A DNA stretch of 64,000 nt from Ignavibacteriota bacterium (GTDB lineage Bacteria > Bacteroidota > Ignavibacteria > SZUA-365). Location of the stretch: contig JACRFB010000010.1 of NCBI GenBank assembly GCA_016218045.1, positions 134,101 to 198,100 of the forward strand, given 5' to 3'. Shown here in pieces: positions 26,764 through 34,779 of the stretch; the stretch's first letter is position 1; each line of letters begins with the position of its first letter. The notes under the pieces are model-generated. The model worked only from the letters and a program-made list of their open reading frames with translations. It did no database searches and was not told the origin of the DNA. Made by a program: the position numbers and the translations under genes.

Positions 26764-27231
26764 ATGAGGATTCGATGGACGATAGCGCCACTCTTGCTCG
26801 TGTACCTGTGGACACAGGCCACCGTTGGCATGGCAAGCGGCACGGGCTCTGATTCGCTCCGCATCTTCCAGGCCGTCGACGAACAGGGAGCCCGACAATC
26901 TCTGACCGCGATCGGGGAAGCATTGGCACATGGCGACACAAAGGGATTGCAGCGATATTTTTCGGGCAAAGTATTCCTGACGCTCCCCACCGGTGAAAAC
27001 GGATATTACAGCGGCGAGCAGAGCTTCTTCATCCTCAGGAATTTCCTCTCCGTTCACATGCCGTTTGCTTTCGAATTCACAACCACCAACGTGTCGTCGG
27101 AGAGTGTGTACGGCGTCGGTGCGCTGAAATACACGAAGCGCGGACAACGCGGCACGGCGCAGGTGTTTGTGTCACTTGCCGCCTCCGATCGCGGCTGGCG
27201 GATCAACCAGATCACAATCGCGCAGCGCTGA
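26764..27231 (+). CDS. DUF4783-like exported protein
   Basis: This 155-residue protein has a signal peptide (about residues 1-25, ending VGMASG) and a single NTF2-like domain matching the DUF4783 pattern: IGEALAHGDTKGLQRYFSGKVFLTLP, then FRNFL-like and GVGALKYTKRG segments, ending with GWRINQITIAQR. Proteins of this group are common and uncharacterised in Bacteroidota and Chlorobi. The sensor kinase gene begins 19 bases after the stop, so the two probably form an operon, and this protein could be its periplasmic ligand-binding partner (inference from spacing only). Confidence 0.75.
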   Translation: MRIRWTIAPLLLVYLWTQATVGMASGTGSDSLRIFQAVDEQGARQSLTAIGEALAHGDTKGLQRYFSGKVFLTLPTGENGYYSGEQSFFILRNFLSVHMPFAFEFTTTNVSSESVYGVGALKYTKRGQRGTAQVFVSLAASDRGWRINQITIAQR

Positions 27232-27250
27232 GACGCGGCGCGGCTCACCC

Positions 27251-30200
27251 ATGGCGCATTTCCTTCCGGGCGGCGAAAGGCAACTGGCGGCTGCGACGCT
27301 CACCGCGGCCGTGTGCCTGGTTCTAGTCCTGGGCGGCAGGGAGATCTTTGTATCGCGCGTATCCGCGTCATGGCCGAAACTGTCGGCCGAATTGGACAGC
27401 GCCACGGTGGCACGAGTACAGAGTCGCAGTGCGGAGTATCTGCGCGAAACCACGGACGTGCTGCGCGAACTGCGCGCAACCCCGGCCTTCGCGGCGATCG
27501 ACCCGCGGAATCGAACAACACGGGTTGCGGCCATGACAGCCCTGCTGGCCGCAAAACTCCCTGACGGTGTGTCGATCGAAGCGCGGGACTCGTCGGGACG
27601 CCTGCTCGTGTACCGCGGGCGCGCGCTTCCGGGGCCGTTCCCGGCACCCGGCGTCAACAGCGTCTGGGTCGCGCACGATGGTGCGCGCGTGCTCTTCATG
27701 GCCTCGGCTCCGCTGCAGTGCGGAGGTGCGCTGATAGCGGGCCGGGCCTTGATCGCGCCTCCGCCGGTGTCGGATCGGATAACGCGGGAGTTGTCGTTGC
27801 AGGGGTATCTGCACGATGAAGACATATCGGATGTTTCACTCCTTTTTTATCCCGACGCCCCGTTGTTGAAGGATGGGCGCTACCTGTCCGCACCCGTTGA
27901 ACACAACGGTGTTCTCATCGCGCGCGCAGCGGTACTGCGCGCGCGCGCCGACGTGCATGCACAGTCGATCAACGCATCGTTCGCGCGGGTTGTCGGCTTC
28001 CTCGCCCTCGCCGTTTCGTTCCTCGCGCTCGTGCTCCTCATACGTCTGACGCGCGACATGCATCCTGCGGCGCGTGTGGCGGTGATCAGCGTCGCATTCT
28101 GGAGCGCACGCGCGCTGCTGCTCGCTCTCGACGCCGCGGGATCCCTGTTGCCCGACAGCATGCTGAATCCCGCCGTGTTCGCCTCGTCATTCGGATTTGG
28201 AATCGCAAGCTCGTTGGGTGAGCTGACGGTCACTCTCCTCCTCTTTGTGTGGAACATCGCCGCGGCCGTTGTGATACTCACTCGCGACGCGACACGGCCG
28301 CCGATGTCGCGTGCAGCGGCATCCGGAATTATCACAGGTCTGGCCCTGGCGTTCCCATTCCTCGTCCGGGCGTTGGCTGCAAGTCTCCAGAGCTTTGTTG
28401 CAGATTCGTCGTTGAACTACGACACCGTCGCGCCCCTGTTCTCGGATCCGCTGTATGTGATCATGACCGCGAACGTGTTTTTACTCGCAGGCGGTTGTGT
28501 GGCCGCATGGGGTCTGCTGCTCGGTCTTGCACGCCGCGCCATGCTTGGCTTGCACATTCGTTTGTCGGCACAAATCCTGTTGGTGGTGCTGCTCACTGCG
28601 GCTGGCATCGCGCTCTACGCAGGAACAACACAGCGGTTGCTGCTCCCGCTGTCAATCACAGCGGCCTTGAGTTTTGTTTTTCTCCTGTTGAGCGTCGACG
28701 CGGAACATGTGCGCCGTCTTCATCAACGGGGGTGGTTTACACGATCGATCCTCCTATTGCTCATCGCGACGCTGTGCAGCGCAACAATGCTCGACATGTT
28801 CATGCGCGAGCGACGACATAGCGACATGGAGGCGATGGGCGAACAGCTTGCGCGTCCGGTGGATGGTTGGGCCGGTGCGCTCGTCGCGCAGACACTTTTC
28901 GACATTGGGGGCCGCGCGGCATTCGCCTCAGCGGACGACCGGCGCATCCTCGAAGGGAGCGCGCTCGCGTACTCACTCTGGGCCACGTCGCCACTCAGCG
29001 CACAGCGCAACAACAGCGCCATCATCTTACGCGACGCGCGCGGCGGGACTGTGTCGGAATTCAGCGCGGGCATTCATCCGCGCGTACTGCGCGATGAACG
29101 TCTGCACGCGGCGCTTCTGCGCGCGCGCGACACGAGTTTTGTCATACAGCAGAGCGACGATCCTCTGCGGCGCAATTTCTCGCTCGGCATCACACGCGGC
29201 GGCTCGGGATGGATCGCGGCGGTGCTGGTTGAACGGCTCGATCCGCTCGCGCTGTCGCAGCAGGGCGTCGAAGTCCTGCGCAACACGGCTGCCCCGTCCA
29301 CATCCGTCCCTGAAGACAGGTTTGTCATATCCACGTTCCGCGGTGGGCGGCTCTCGGCCTCATCAGACGCAGCTTTCCCGCGCGGAGCAAAACTGCCGGA
29401 GGTCGTGCGGCACGCCTTCTCCTCCGGCAGCGACCGGATCTGGGCGGATTTTAGCGCGCCGGACGGGGCGCGGCTCTCGCTCTTCATCGCCGTGGACGAC
29501 GGCGTCATCTGCCTCGCGCCCGGTCGTGGGGAATTCCTGTTCAGCGTATATCGGTGGGTTCGATCCGCGCTGGTACATGCGAGTGTGCTCGCCCTCATCT
29601 TCGCCGCGGCGGCGTTGTGCTGCAGACGGATTCGAGTCCCGCGATCATTACGCTTTTCCACACGACTGCGCATCGCGTTTCTCGCTGTTGCCGCCATCCC
29701 CGTCCTCCTCGTATGGATTTTTGCCAAGGGATTTTTCGCGGAAAGCCAGAGGCGTGTCGCCGAGGCACAGCTCCGGGAAGGACTCTCCGCATTGCGCGTC
29801 ACCCTTTCGCCACGCGGCTCAAGCGCGGCCACTGCTCTTGACACGTTACGCGACGACGCGTGTATTGACATTGCGGCGCGAGCAGGACGCGAGATAACCG
29901 TTTTCCGCGGCCCCGATCTGCGCGCATCAAGCCGGCCAGAATTGTACACAGCCGGCCTGTTGCCACGACGGGCGAATCCCGAGGCATACCGCGCGGTCTT
30001 TCTCGATGGTGCGGATTTTTATCTCAGCACCGAACGCATCGGCCGTTTCTCGTATTTCGTGGGGTATGTCGCCTTGCGTGACGCGGGCGGTGAAGCGCTC
30101 GGTTTGCTGGCCTCGCCCACACTCTTCGAGAGCGATCGGGCCGAGGAGGCGACAATCCGTTCCTCGGCCGCAATACTGCTCGGCAGCGCGTTCATCATGC

Positions 30201-31069
30201 TGCTGGTCGGCATTGCCAGTCTGGCCCTTGCGCGGCAGATTTCACGGCCATTGGGCGCACTTACAGCCGCCACCCGCGATATCGCCGCGGGTAATCTGGA
30301 CAAGCGGGTGTCCGTCGCCTCGTCGCCCGAGATCAGTGAGCTTGTATCGTCCTTTAACACGATGACGGACCAACTGCGGCAGAGCCGCGAAGAACTTGCA
30401 GCAGCCGAGCGCGATCTCGCCTGGAAGGAGATGGCGAAACAGGTCGCGCACGAAATCCGGAATCCGCTCACGCCGATGAAACTGGCGGCGCAACATCTCC
30501 AGAGGGCGCAGCACGACGGTGCAAAAAATCTCGACGAGATCATCACGAAAGTGACTCACGCGATAATCGATCAGATCGAATCGCTCTCCCGTATCGCCGA
30601 CGAATTCTCGCGCTTCGCGCGCATGCCACGCCGCGCGATCGTGCGGCTCGACATCGCCGCTATCCTCGCGGAGACGGTCGACCTGTTCCGGCATCATGAA
30701 TCCATCGAGTGGCGGCTCGCGCTTTCTACTCCCCTCCCCGCCGTGGCCGGGGATCGCGAGGAATTTTCCCGCGCCGTGACAAACGTCCTGCGCAATGCCG
30801 TCCAAGCGATAAACGGAGCCGGACGCATCGATGTTGAAGCCAGGCTGGAAGGTGACGCGCTGACCGTCCTTGTGCGCGATACCGGCATCGGCATCCCGGC
30901 CGAAGCGTTGCCTCGGATTTTCGAACCGAACTTTTCGACAAAGACAGAAGGCATGGGACTGGGCCTCGCGATCGTAAAAAAAATACTCGACGACATGGGC
31001 GGCAGCATTACGATCGACAGCGAACCGGGACACGGCACCACGGTCGTCATTCTACTGCCTGTACGCTGA
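27251..31069 (+). CDS. Large NtrY-like sensor histidine kinase
   Basis: This 1272-residue kinase has about twelve predicted membrane helices. A first helix and an extracytoplasmic loop (to about residue 235) are followed by a block of some eight helices (about 240-530), a second extracytoplasmic region, two helices near 780-830, a third loop and a last helix (about 970-995). A HAMP domain (ISRPLGALTAATRDIAAGNLD) leads to the dimerisation helix, with the phosphoacceptor His1067 in QVAHEIRNPLTPMKL as in NtrY. The catalytic domain has NAVQAI (N box), DTGIGIP (G1) and GMGLGLAIVKKI (G2). All catalytic motifs are intact. Typical NtrY has four helices and about 750 residues. No response regulator is adjacent; maf follows. 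Confidence 0.92.
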   Translation: MAHFLPGGERQLAAATLTAAVCLVLVLGGREIFVSRVSASWPKLSAELDSATVARVQSRSAEYLRETTDVLRELRATPAFAAIDPRNRTTRVAAMTALLAAKLPDGVSIEARDSSGRLLVYRGRALPGPFPAPGVNSVWVAHDGARVLFMASAPLQCGGALIAGRALIAPPPVSDRITRELSLQGYLHDEDISDVSLLFYPDAPLLKDGRYLSAPVEHNGVLIARAAVLRARADVHAQSINASFARVVGFLALAVSFLALVLLIRLTRDMHPAARVAVISVAFWSARALLLALDAAGSLLPDSMLNPAVFASSFGFGIASSLGELTVTLLLFVWNIAAAVVILTRDATRPPMSRAAASGIITGLALAFPFLVRALAASLQSFVADSSLNYDTVAPLFSDPLYVIMTANVFLLAGGCVAAWGLLLGLARRAMLGLHIRLSAQILLVVLLTAAGIALYAGTTQRLLLPLSITAALSFVFLLLSVDAEHVRRLHQRGWFTRSILLLLIATLCSATMLDMFMRERRHSDMEAMGEQLARPVDGWAGALVAQTLFDIGGRAAFASADDRRILEGSALAYSLWATSPLSAQRNNSAIILRDARGGTVSEFSAGIHPRVLRDERLHAALLRARDTSFVIQQSDDPLRRNFSLGITRGGSGWIAAVLVERLDPLALSQQGVEVLRNTAAPSTSVPEDRFVISTFRGGRLSASSDAAFPRGAKLPEVVRHAFSSGSDRIWADFSAPDGARLSLFIAVDDGVICLAPGRGEFLFSVYRWVRSALVHASVLALIFAAAALCCRRIRVPRSLRFSTRLRIAFLAVAAIPVLLVWIFAKGFFAESQRRVAEAQLREGLSALRVTLSPRGSSAATALDTLRDDACIDIAARAGREITVFRGPDLRASSRPELYTAGLLPRRANPEAYRAVFLDGADFYLSTERIGRFSYFVGYVALRDAGGEALGLLASPTLFESDRAEEATIRSSAAILLGSAFIMLLVGIASLALARQISRPLGALTAATRDIAAGNLDKRVSVASSPEISELVSSFNTMTDQLRQSREELAAAERDLAWKEMAKQVAHEIRNPLTPMKLAAQHLQRAQHDGAKNLDEIITKVTHAIIDQIESLSRIADEFSRFARMPRRAIVRLDIAAILAETVDLFRHHESIEWRLALSTPLPAVAGDREEFSRAVTNVLRNAVQAINGAGRIDVEARLEGDALTVLVRDTGIGIPAEALPRIFEPNFSTKTEGMGLGLAIVKKILDDMGGSITIDSEPGHGTTVVILLPVR

Positions 31070-31138
31070 CCGTCCCGATTTGTGCGGGTCTCGCCCGCGT
31101 GTTGGGCGCCCCGACTTGCGACATGAGGCGTTGATCGA

Positions 31139-31150
31139 GGGGGGGGGGGG
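31139..31150. repeat. Run of twelve G
   Basis: An uninterrupted G12 tract lies between the kinase gene and maf, about 95 bases upstream of the maf start. Such tracts are prone to slippage in replication and in sequencing. Confidence 0.85.
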
Positions 31151-31244
31151 CGTAGCAGGACCGTATTATACCGGACAGGCCCTGCCCTTTCGGATGAAGT
31201 CTCTTTTTCGTACTATGGTAAATTGGAGTGAATCGAATCGAGAC

Positions 31245-31850
31245 ATGCAACCATCAGGCCTCATACTCGCGTCCCAATCGCCCCGCCGAAAGGAACTGCT
31301 ACGCCAGATCGGACTGAAATTCCATATCATTCCGAGTTCCACCGACGAGACCATCGTTGACGACGTGCCGCCGGCGGACCATGTCCGGATCCTCGCCGAG
31401 CGCAAAGCGCGTGACGTGGCCTTCCATCTTCCATCCGGCATTGTGCTCGGGGCCGACACGATTGTAGTGATCGACGGTGAAATCCTGCAAAAGCCGGTGA
31501 GCAAGGATGATGCCGTGCGCATGCTGCAACGGCTCAGCGGCCAGCGCCATGAAGTGTACACCGGGTATTCTCTGCTCGAAATTCCCACCTGGCGCCGTGC
31601 CACCGAATTCGTAAAAACAGAAGTCTGGTTCCGGAAACTCTCCACCGAAGAAATCCTCGCATACGTGAACAGCGGAAGCCCGATGGACAAGGCCGGCGGA
31701 TATGGGATACAGGACGATTTCGGCGCGGTGTTCGTGGAGCGCATCAACGGTGATTATTACAACGTCGTCGGGCTCCCACTCTCGCATTTCTATTGCACCT
31801 TCATGAAATTCATCAAGAACGGGAGTCCGCAGGGTGAGGAAGAAATTTAA
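31245..31850 (+). CDS. maf: Maf-family nucleoside triphosphate pyrophosphatase
   Basis: Maf proteins hydrolyse non-canonical or modified (d)NTPs and have been linked to septum inhibition. The 201-residue protein begins LILASQSPRRKELLRQIGL, the family signature, followed by ADTIVVIDGEILQKP and the C-terminal segment SGSPMDKAGGYGIQDDFGAVFVERINGDYYNVVGLPL. Length is normal. I chose the ATG at 31245 because it places the signature at residue 5 as in the family; ATGs at 31194 and 31215 are possible. The stop overlaps the next gene by 17 bases. Confidence 0.95.
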   Translation: MQPSGLILASQSPRRKELLRQIGLKFHIIPSSTDETIVDDVPPADHVRILAERKARDVAFHLPSGIVLGADTIVVIDGEILQKPVSKDDAVRMLQRLSGQRHEVYTGYSLLEIPTWRRATEFVKTEVWFRKLSTEEILAYVNSGSPMDKAGGYGIQDDFGAVFVERINGDYYNVVGLPLSHFYCTFMKFIKNGSPQGEEEI

Positions 31851-32808
31851 GCAGCGGCTGCTGCTGTCCCTCGCCTTCGGCGCACTCGTCTTCTTCGGGT
31901 TTACGGTTTTCGCCGACGCGGAAAAACTCGCGTCCGCGTTCGGCCGCTTCTCCCTCACGGTCGTCCCGCTGCTACTTCTCTGCACAAGCGCGAACTACAC
32001 GTTCCGATACCTCAAATGGGATTACTACACGCGCCTCCTTGGGGTGCGTCCGGCACTCGGCGAAAATATCATCATTTTTTTTGCGGCCTTTGTGATGGCG
32101 GTGACACCCGGTAAACTCGGCGAGGTGTTAAAGTCGTATCTGCTCAAGGAAGTGAACAACACGCCTATCGCGATCTCGGCACCGATCATACTCGCGGAGC
32201 GGTTGACGGATTTTATCGGCCTGATGGTCATCATCATCGCGGGGGCTTCGGTGTTCGGATACGCCCGTGGTGTGGTGGCGGCGTTTGCGGTGTTTTTTGC
32301 CGGCGTTACTGTGCTGTTGAGCTGGCGGAAGGGTTCCCTGGGTATCATAGCCGCACTTGAACGCGTGAAGCGGCTTCGCACACTTACCGCTCACGCGCGC
32401 ACGGCATACGAAAGCATGTACGCCCTTGTGCGTCCTCGTGCTCTTGTTGTTGCAGTGCTGCTCAGCGTCGTTGCCTGGGCGTTCGAGTGTTTCGGTTACT
32501 GGCTTGTTCTTCACGAATTCCAGGCGCCGCCCACGGTCCTGAAAGCGGCCTTCATCTACGCGTTCTCGACCATAGTCGGCGCGGTGACGATGCTGCCCGG
32601 CGGACTCGGAACAACCGAGGGCAGTCTGACCGGCCTCACCATGCTTGCGGGCGCATCGAAGGACGTTGCCGTTGCGTCCACCTTCATAATCCGGGTCGCC
32701 ACGCTGTGGTTCGCGGTTCTTATAGGCATTGTCGTCACCTTCGGTTTTCAGCACCGCCTGCGCGTGCGTATCACCGATTTAGAACTCGACGCCGTCAAGG
32801 AGCGCTGA
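31834..32808 (+). CDS. Lysylphosphatidylglycerol synthase TM-region (UPF0104/YbhN-like) protein
   Basis: This 324-residue integral membrane protein has about eight helices. It carries the family motifs SANYTFRYLKWDYYTRLLG, then VTPGKLGEVLKSYLL and AERLTDFIGLM, and near the end the conserved MLPGGLGTTEGSLTGL. It corresponds to the flippase-like membrane half of MprF without the synthase half; stand-alone members are thought to move lipids or lipid-linked sugars, but the substrate here is unknown. The GTG start lies inside the end of maf and is preceded by CGGGAGT, indicating translational coupling. Confidence 0.88.
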   Translation: MRKKFKQRLLLSLAFGALVFFGFTVFADAEKLASAFGRFSLTVVPLLLLCTSANYTFRYLKWDYYTRLLGVRPALGENIIIFFAAFVMAVTPGKLGEVLKSYLLKEVNNTPIAISAPIILAERLTDFIGLMVIIIAGASVFGYARGVVAAFAVFFAGVTVLLSWRKGSLGIIAALERVKRLRTLTAHARTAYESMYALVRPRALVVAVLLSVVAWAFECFGYWLVLHEFQAPPTVLKAAFIYAFSTIVGAVTMLPGGLGTTEGSLTGLTMLAGASKDVAVASTFIIRVATLWFAVLIGIVVTFGFQHRLRVRITDLELDAVKER

Positions 32809-32871
32809 AGCCCGTTCCGCAGGAAACGCGGAGCGTCACCGGTTTATCCTCACAGTCTTGGAGAGTATTCC

Positions 32872-34677
32872 ATGCGATGGTACTTCGCGCTGGCGGCCTG
32901 CATCATTGCTGCAGCATTCACCGAATCGCCCGCACAGGGGTTGGACTGGCGCACCGATTTCGAGAAATCGGGCGGCAAGTCCTCGCCCGACTTTGCCGCG
33001 ACGATGTCATACGCCCGGCGGCTTGAGAAGGCATCGCCCTGGATACGCGTGACGGACTTCGGCACAACTCCGCAGGGACGCCGCCTGCCTCTGATCATCG
33101 TGTCGAAAGACCGTGTTTTTACTCCCGATCGCGCGCGTGCATCGGGCAAGCCCGTGGTGCTCGTGCAAAGCGGCATACATGCAGGGGAAATCGACGGGAA
33201 AGATGCGAGTCTCATGCTGTTGCGCGAGATTGCCGTCACTAAATCACTTGCCCATCTCGCCGACGGCGTCACTCTTCTCATCATGCCCATCTTCAATCTG
33301 GACGGGCACGAGCGGCGCAGTCCGACAAACCGTATCAACCAGAATGGTCCCGATATTCAGGGCTGGCGCACAACGGCGCAAAACCTGAATCTGAATCGCG
33401 ACTATATAAAAGCCGACGCGCCCGAGATGCGCGCCTGGCTCCGTTGCTACAACGTTTGGCAACCGGAATTGCTGATCGACTGCCACGTGACCGACGGCAT
33501 CGACTTCCAGTACAATCTGACATATTCGATGGAGCTGTTCGAGAACTGCCCTCCTTCAGTAGTTGCATGGCAGAAGGGATTACGGGAGGCCTTTGTGCGC
33601 GGCATGGCTGCGCTCGGTGATCCGGTATGTCCGTATGTATTCCCGCGTGAGGACCTCGACCTCTCGAAGGGCCTGCTGAATTATGCGGCGCCTCCCCGCT
33701 TCAGCACGGGCTACGCGGCGGTGCGCAACCGCGCGGCGGTGCTTGTGGAAACACACATGCTCAAGCCGTACGCGACACGCGTGACGTCCACCTACCGCCT
33801 GCTCGTTGAAATACTCGGGCACATCCATGCCGATCCATCGGCGTTGCGGCGCGCAATCGACGAGGCCGACCGCGAAACGATACGGCTGTTCTCCTCGCCA
33901 CGCGACAGCGCCTGGTTTCCCGTTGATTTCCAGCAGACGGAATTCACGCGTCCGATCGACTTTCTCGGCTATCAGAGCGCCATCCGGACAAGCGACATCA
34001 GCGGTGGTACGTACGTGCAGTGGGACAGAAACGCACCGATGAAGGTCACTGTGCCCTTCTTCGACGAGGTCACACCCACAAGGCGTGTGCGTACACCGCG
34101 GGCGTATATGATCCCGCAGGAATGGTCCGATGTGATCGTCGTGCTCCAAGCGCACGGCCTGCACATGACGCGGCTGTCGCGCGAACAGCGGCTTCCTGTT
34201 GCTGGCACTGTATTCTCCAAACCAAAGTGGCGGGAACAGCCATACGAAGGTCGGCACACAGTGAGGGCAACGTCCTCGACGCGTCTCGACACTGTGACCT
34301 ACCCCGCGGGAACGTGGATCGTGCGCCTCGATCAGCCTGGAGCCCGCGTCGCCGTGCACCTGCTCGAACCCGACGCGCCGGACTCCTTCCTCGGTTGGGG
34401 ATTTTTCAACACCATCTTCGAGCAGAAGGAGTATTTCGAGAGTTACGTGATGGAGGGCGTTGCCCGCGACATGCTCGCAGCGGACTCGGCACTGCGAACA
34501 GAATTCTCGGCGAAGGTCGCGTCGGACAGTCTGTTCGCGAAAAATCCGCGTGCTCGGTTGAATTTTTTCTACGAACGTTCGCCGTGGTATGATTCAAAGT
34601 TGAACGTGTATCCGGTCGGTAGAGTGTTCGATCCGAGCGCGCTCAAGGCGATTGAAGACCCCGTTCGGCGGCGCTGA
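32872..34677 (+). CDS. Exported M14-family zinc carboxypeptidase
   Basis: This 601-residue protein has a signal peptide (about residues 1-22, ending SPAQG) and an M14 peptidase domain. The zinc ligands appear as HAGE in IHAGEIDGKDASLML (about residues 103-106) and a later His in LLIDCHVTDGIDFQY. NLDGHER and NLNRDY match the Asn-Arg substrate-binding region, and the VETHMLKPY segment may hold the catalytic Glu. The C-terminal 300 residues form extra domains as in large M14 members of Bacteroidota. It probably removes C-terminal residues from peptides in the periplasm or outside the cell. It stands 63 bases after the flippase-like gene. Confidence 0.88.
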   Translation: MRWYFALAACIIAAAFTESPAQGLDWRTDFEKSGGKSSPDFAATMSYARRLEKASPWIRVTDFGTTPQGRRLPLIIVSKDRVFTPDRARASGKPVVLVQSGIHAGEIDGKDASLMLLREIAVTKSLAHLADGVTLLIMPIFNLDGHERRSPTNRINQNGPDIQGWRTTAQNLNLNRDYIKADAPEMRAWLRCYNVWQPELLIDCHVTDGIDFQYNLTYSMELFENCPPSVVAWQKGLREAFVRGMAALGDPVCPYVFPREDLDLSKGLLNYAAPPRFSTGYAAVRNRAAVLVETHMLKPYATRVTSTYRLLVEILGHIHADPSALRRAIDEADRETIRLFSSPRDSAWFPVDFQQTEFTRPIDFLGYQSAIRTSDISGGTYVQWDRNAPMKVTVPFFDEVTPTRRVRTPRAYMIPQEWSDVIVVLQAHGLHMTRLSREQRLPVAGTVFSKPKWREQPYEGRHTVRATSSTRLDTVTYPAGTWIVRLDQPGARVAVHLLEPDAPDSFLGWGFFNTIFEQKEYFESYVMEGVARDMLAADSALRTEFSAKVASDSLFAKNPRARLNFFYERSPWYDSKLNVYPVGRVFDPSALKAIEDPVRRR

Positions 34678-34779
34678 AAATTCCGACATCGTCGTTGAGG
34701 CGCATGGTCAGGAATTCAGCCCTTGCGCTGTCATTCCAAGGACCCAATCCGCTGCAGGCCGGCAAATTCCCTTGGAGCC

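Noticed and set aside
26010-26990. A 326-codon minus-strand frame rich in Ser and Arg
   Set aside because: It arises from the 15-bp repeats read backwards; repeats of this length are open in several frames and no signal supports translation.
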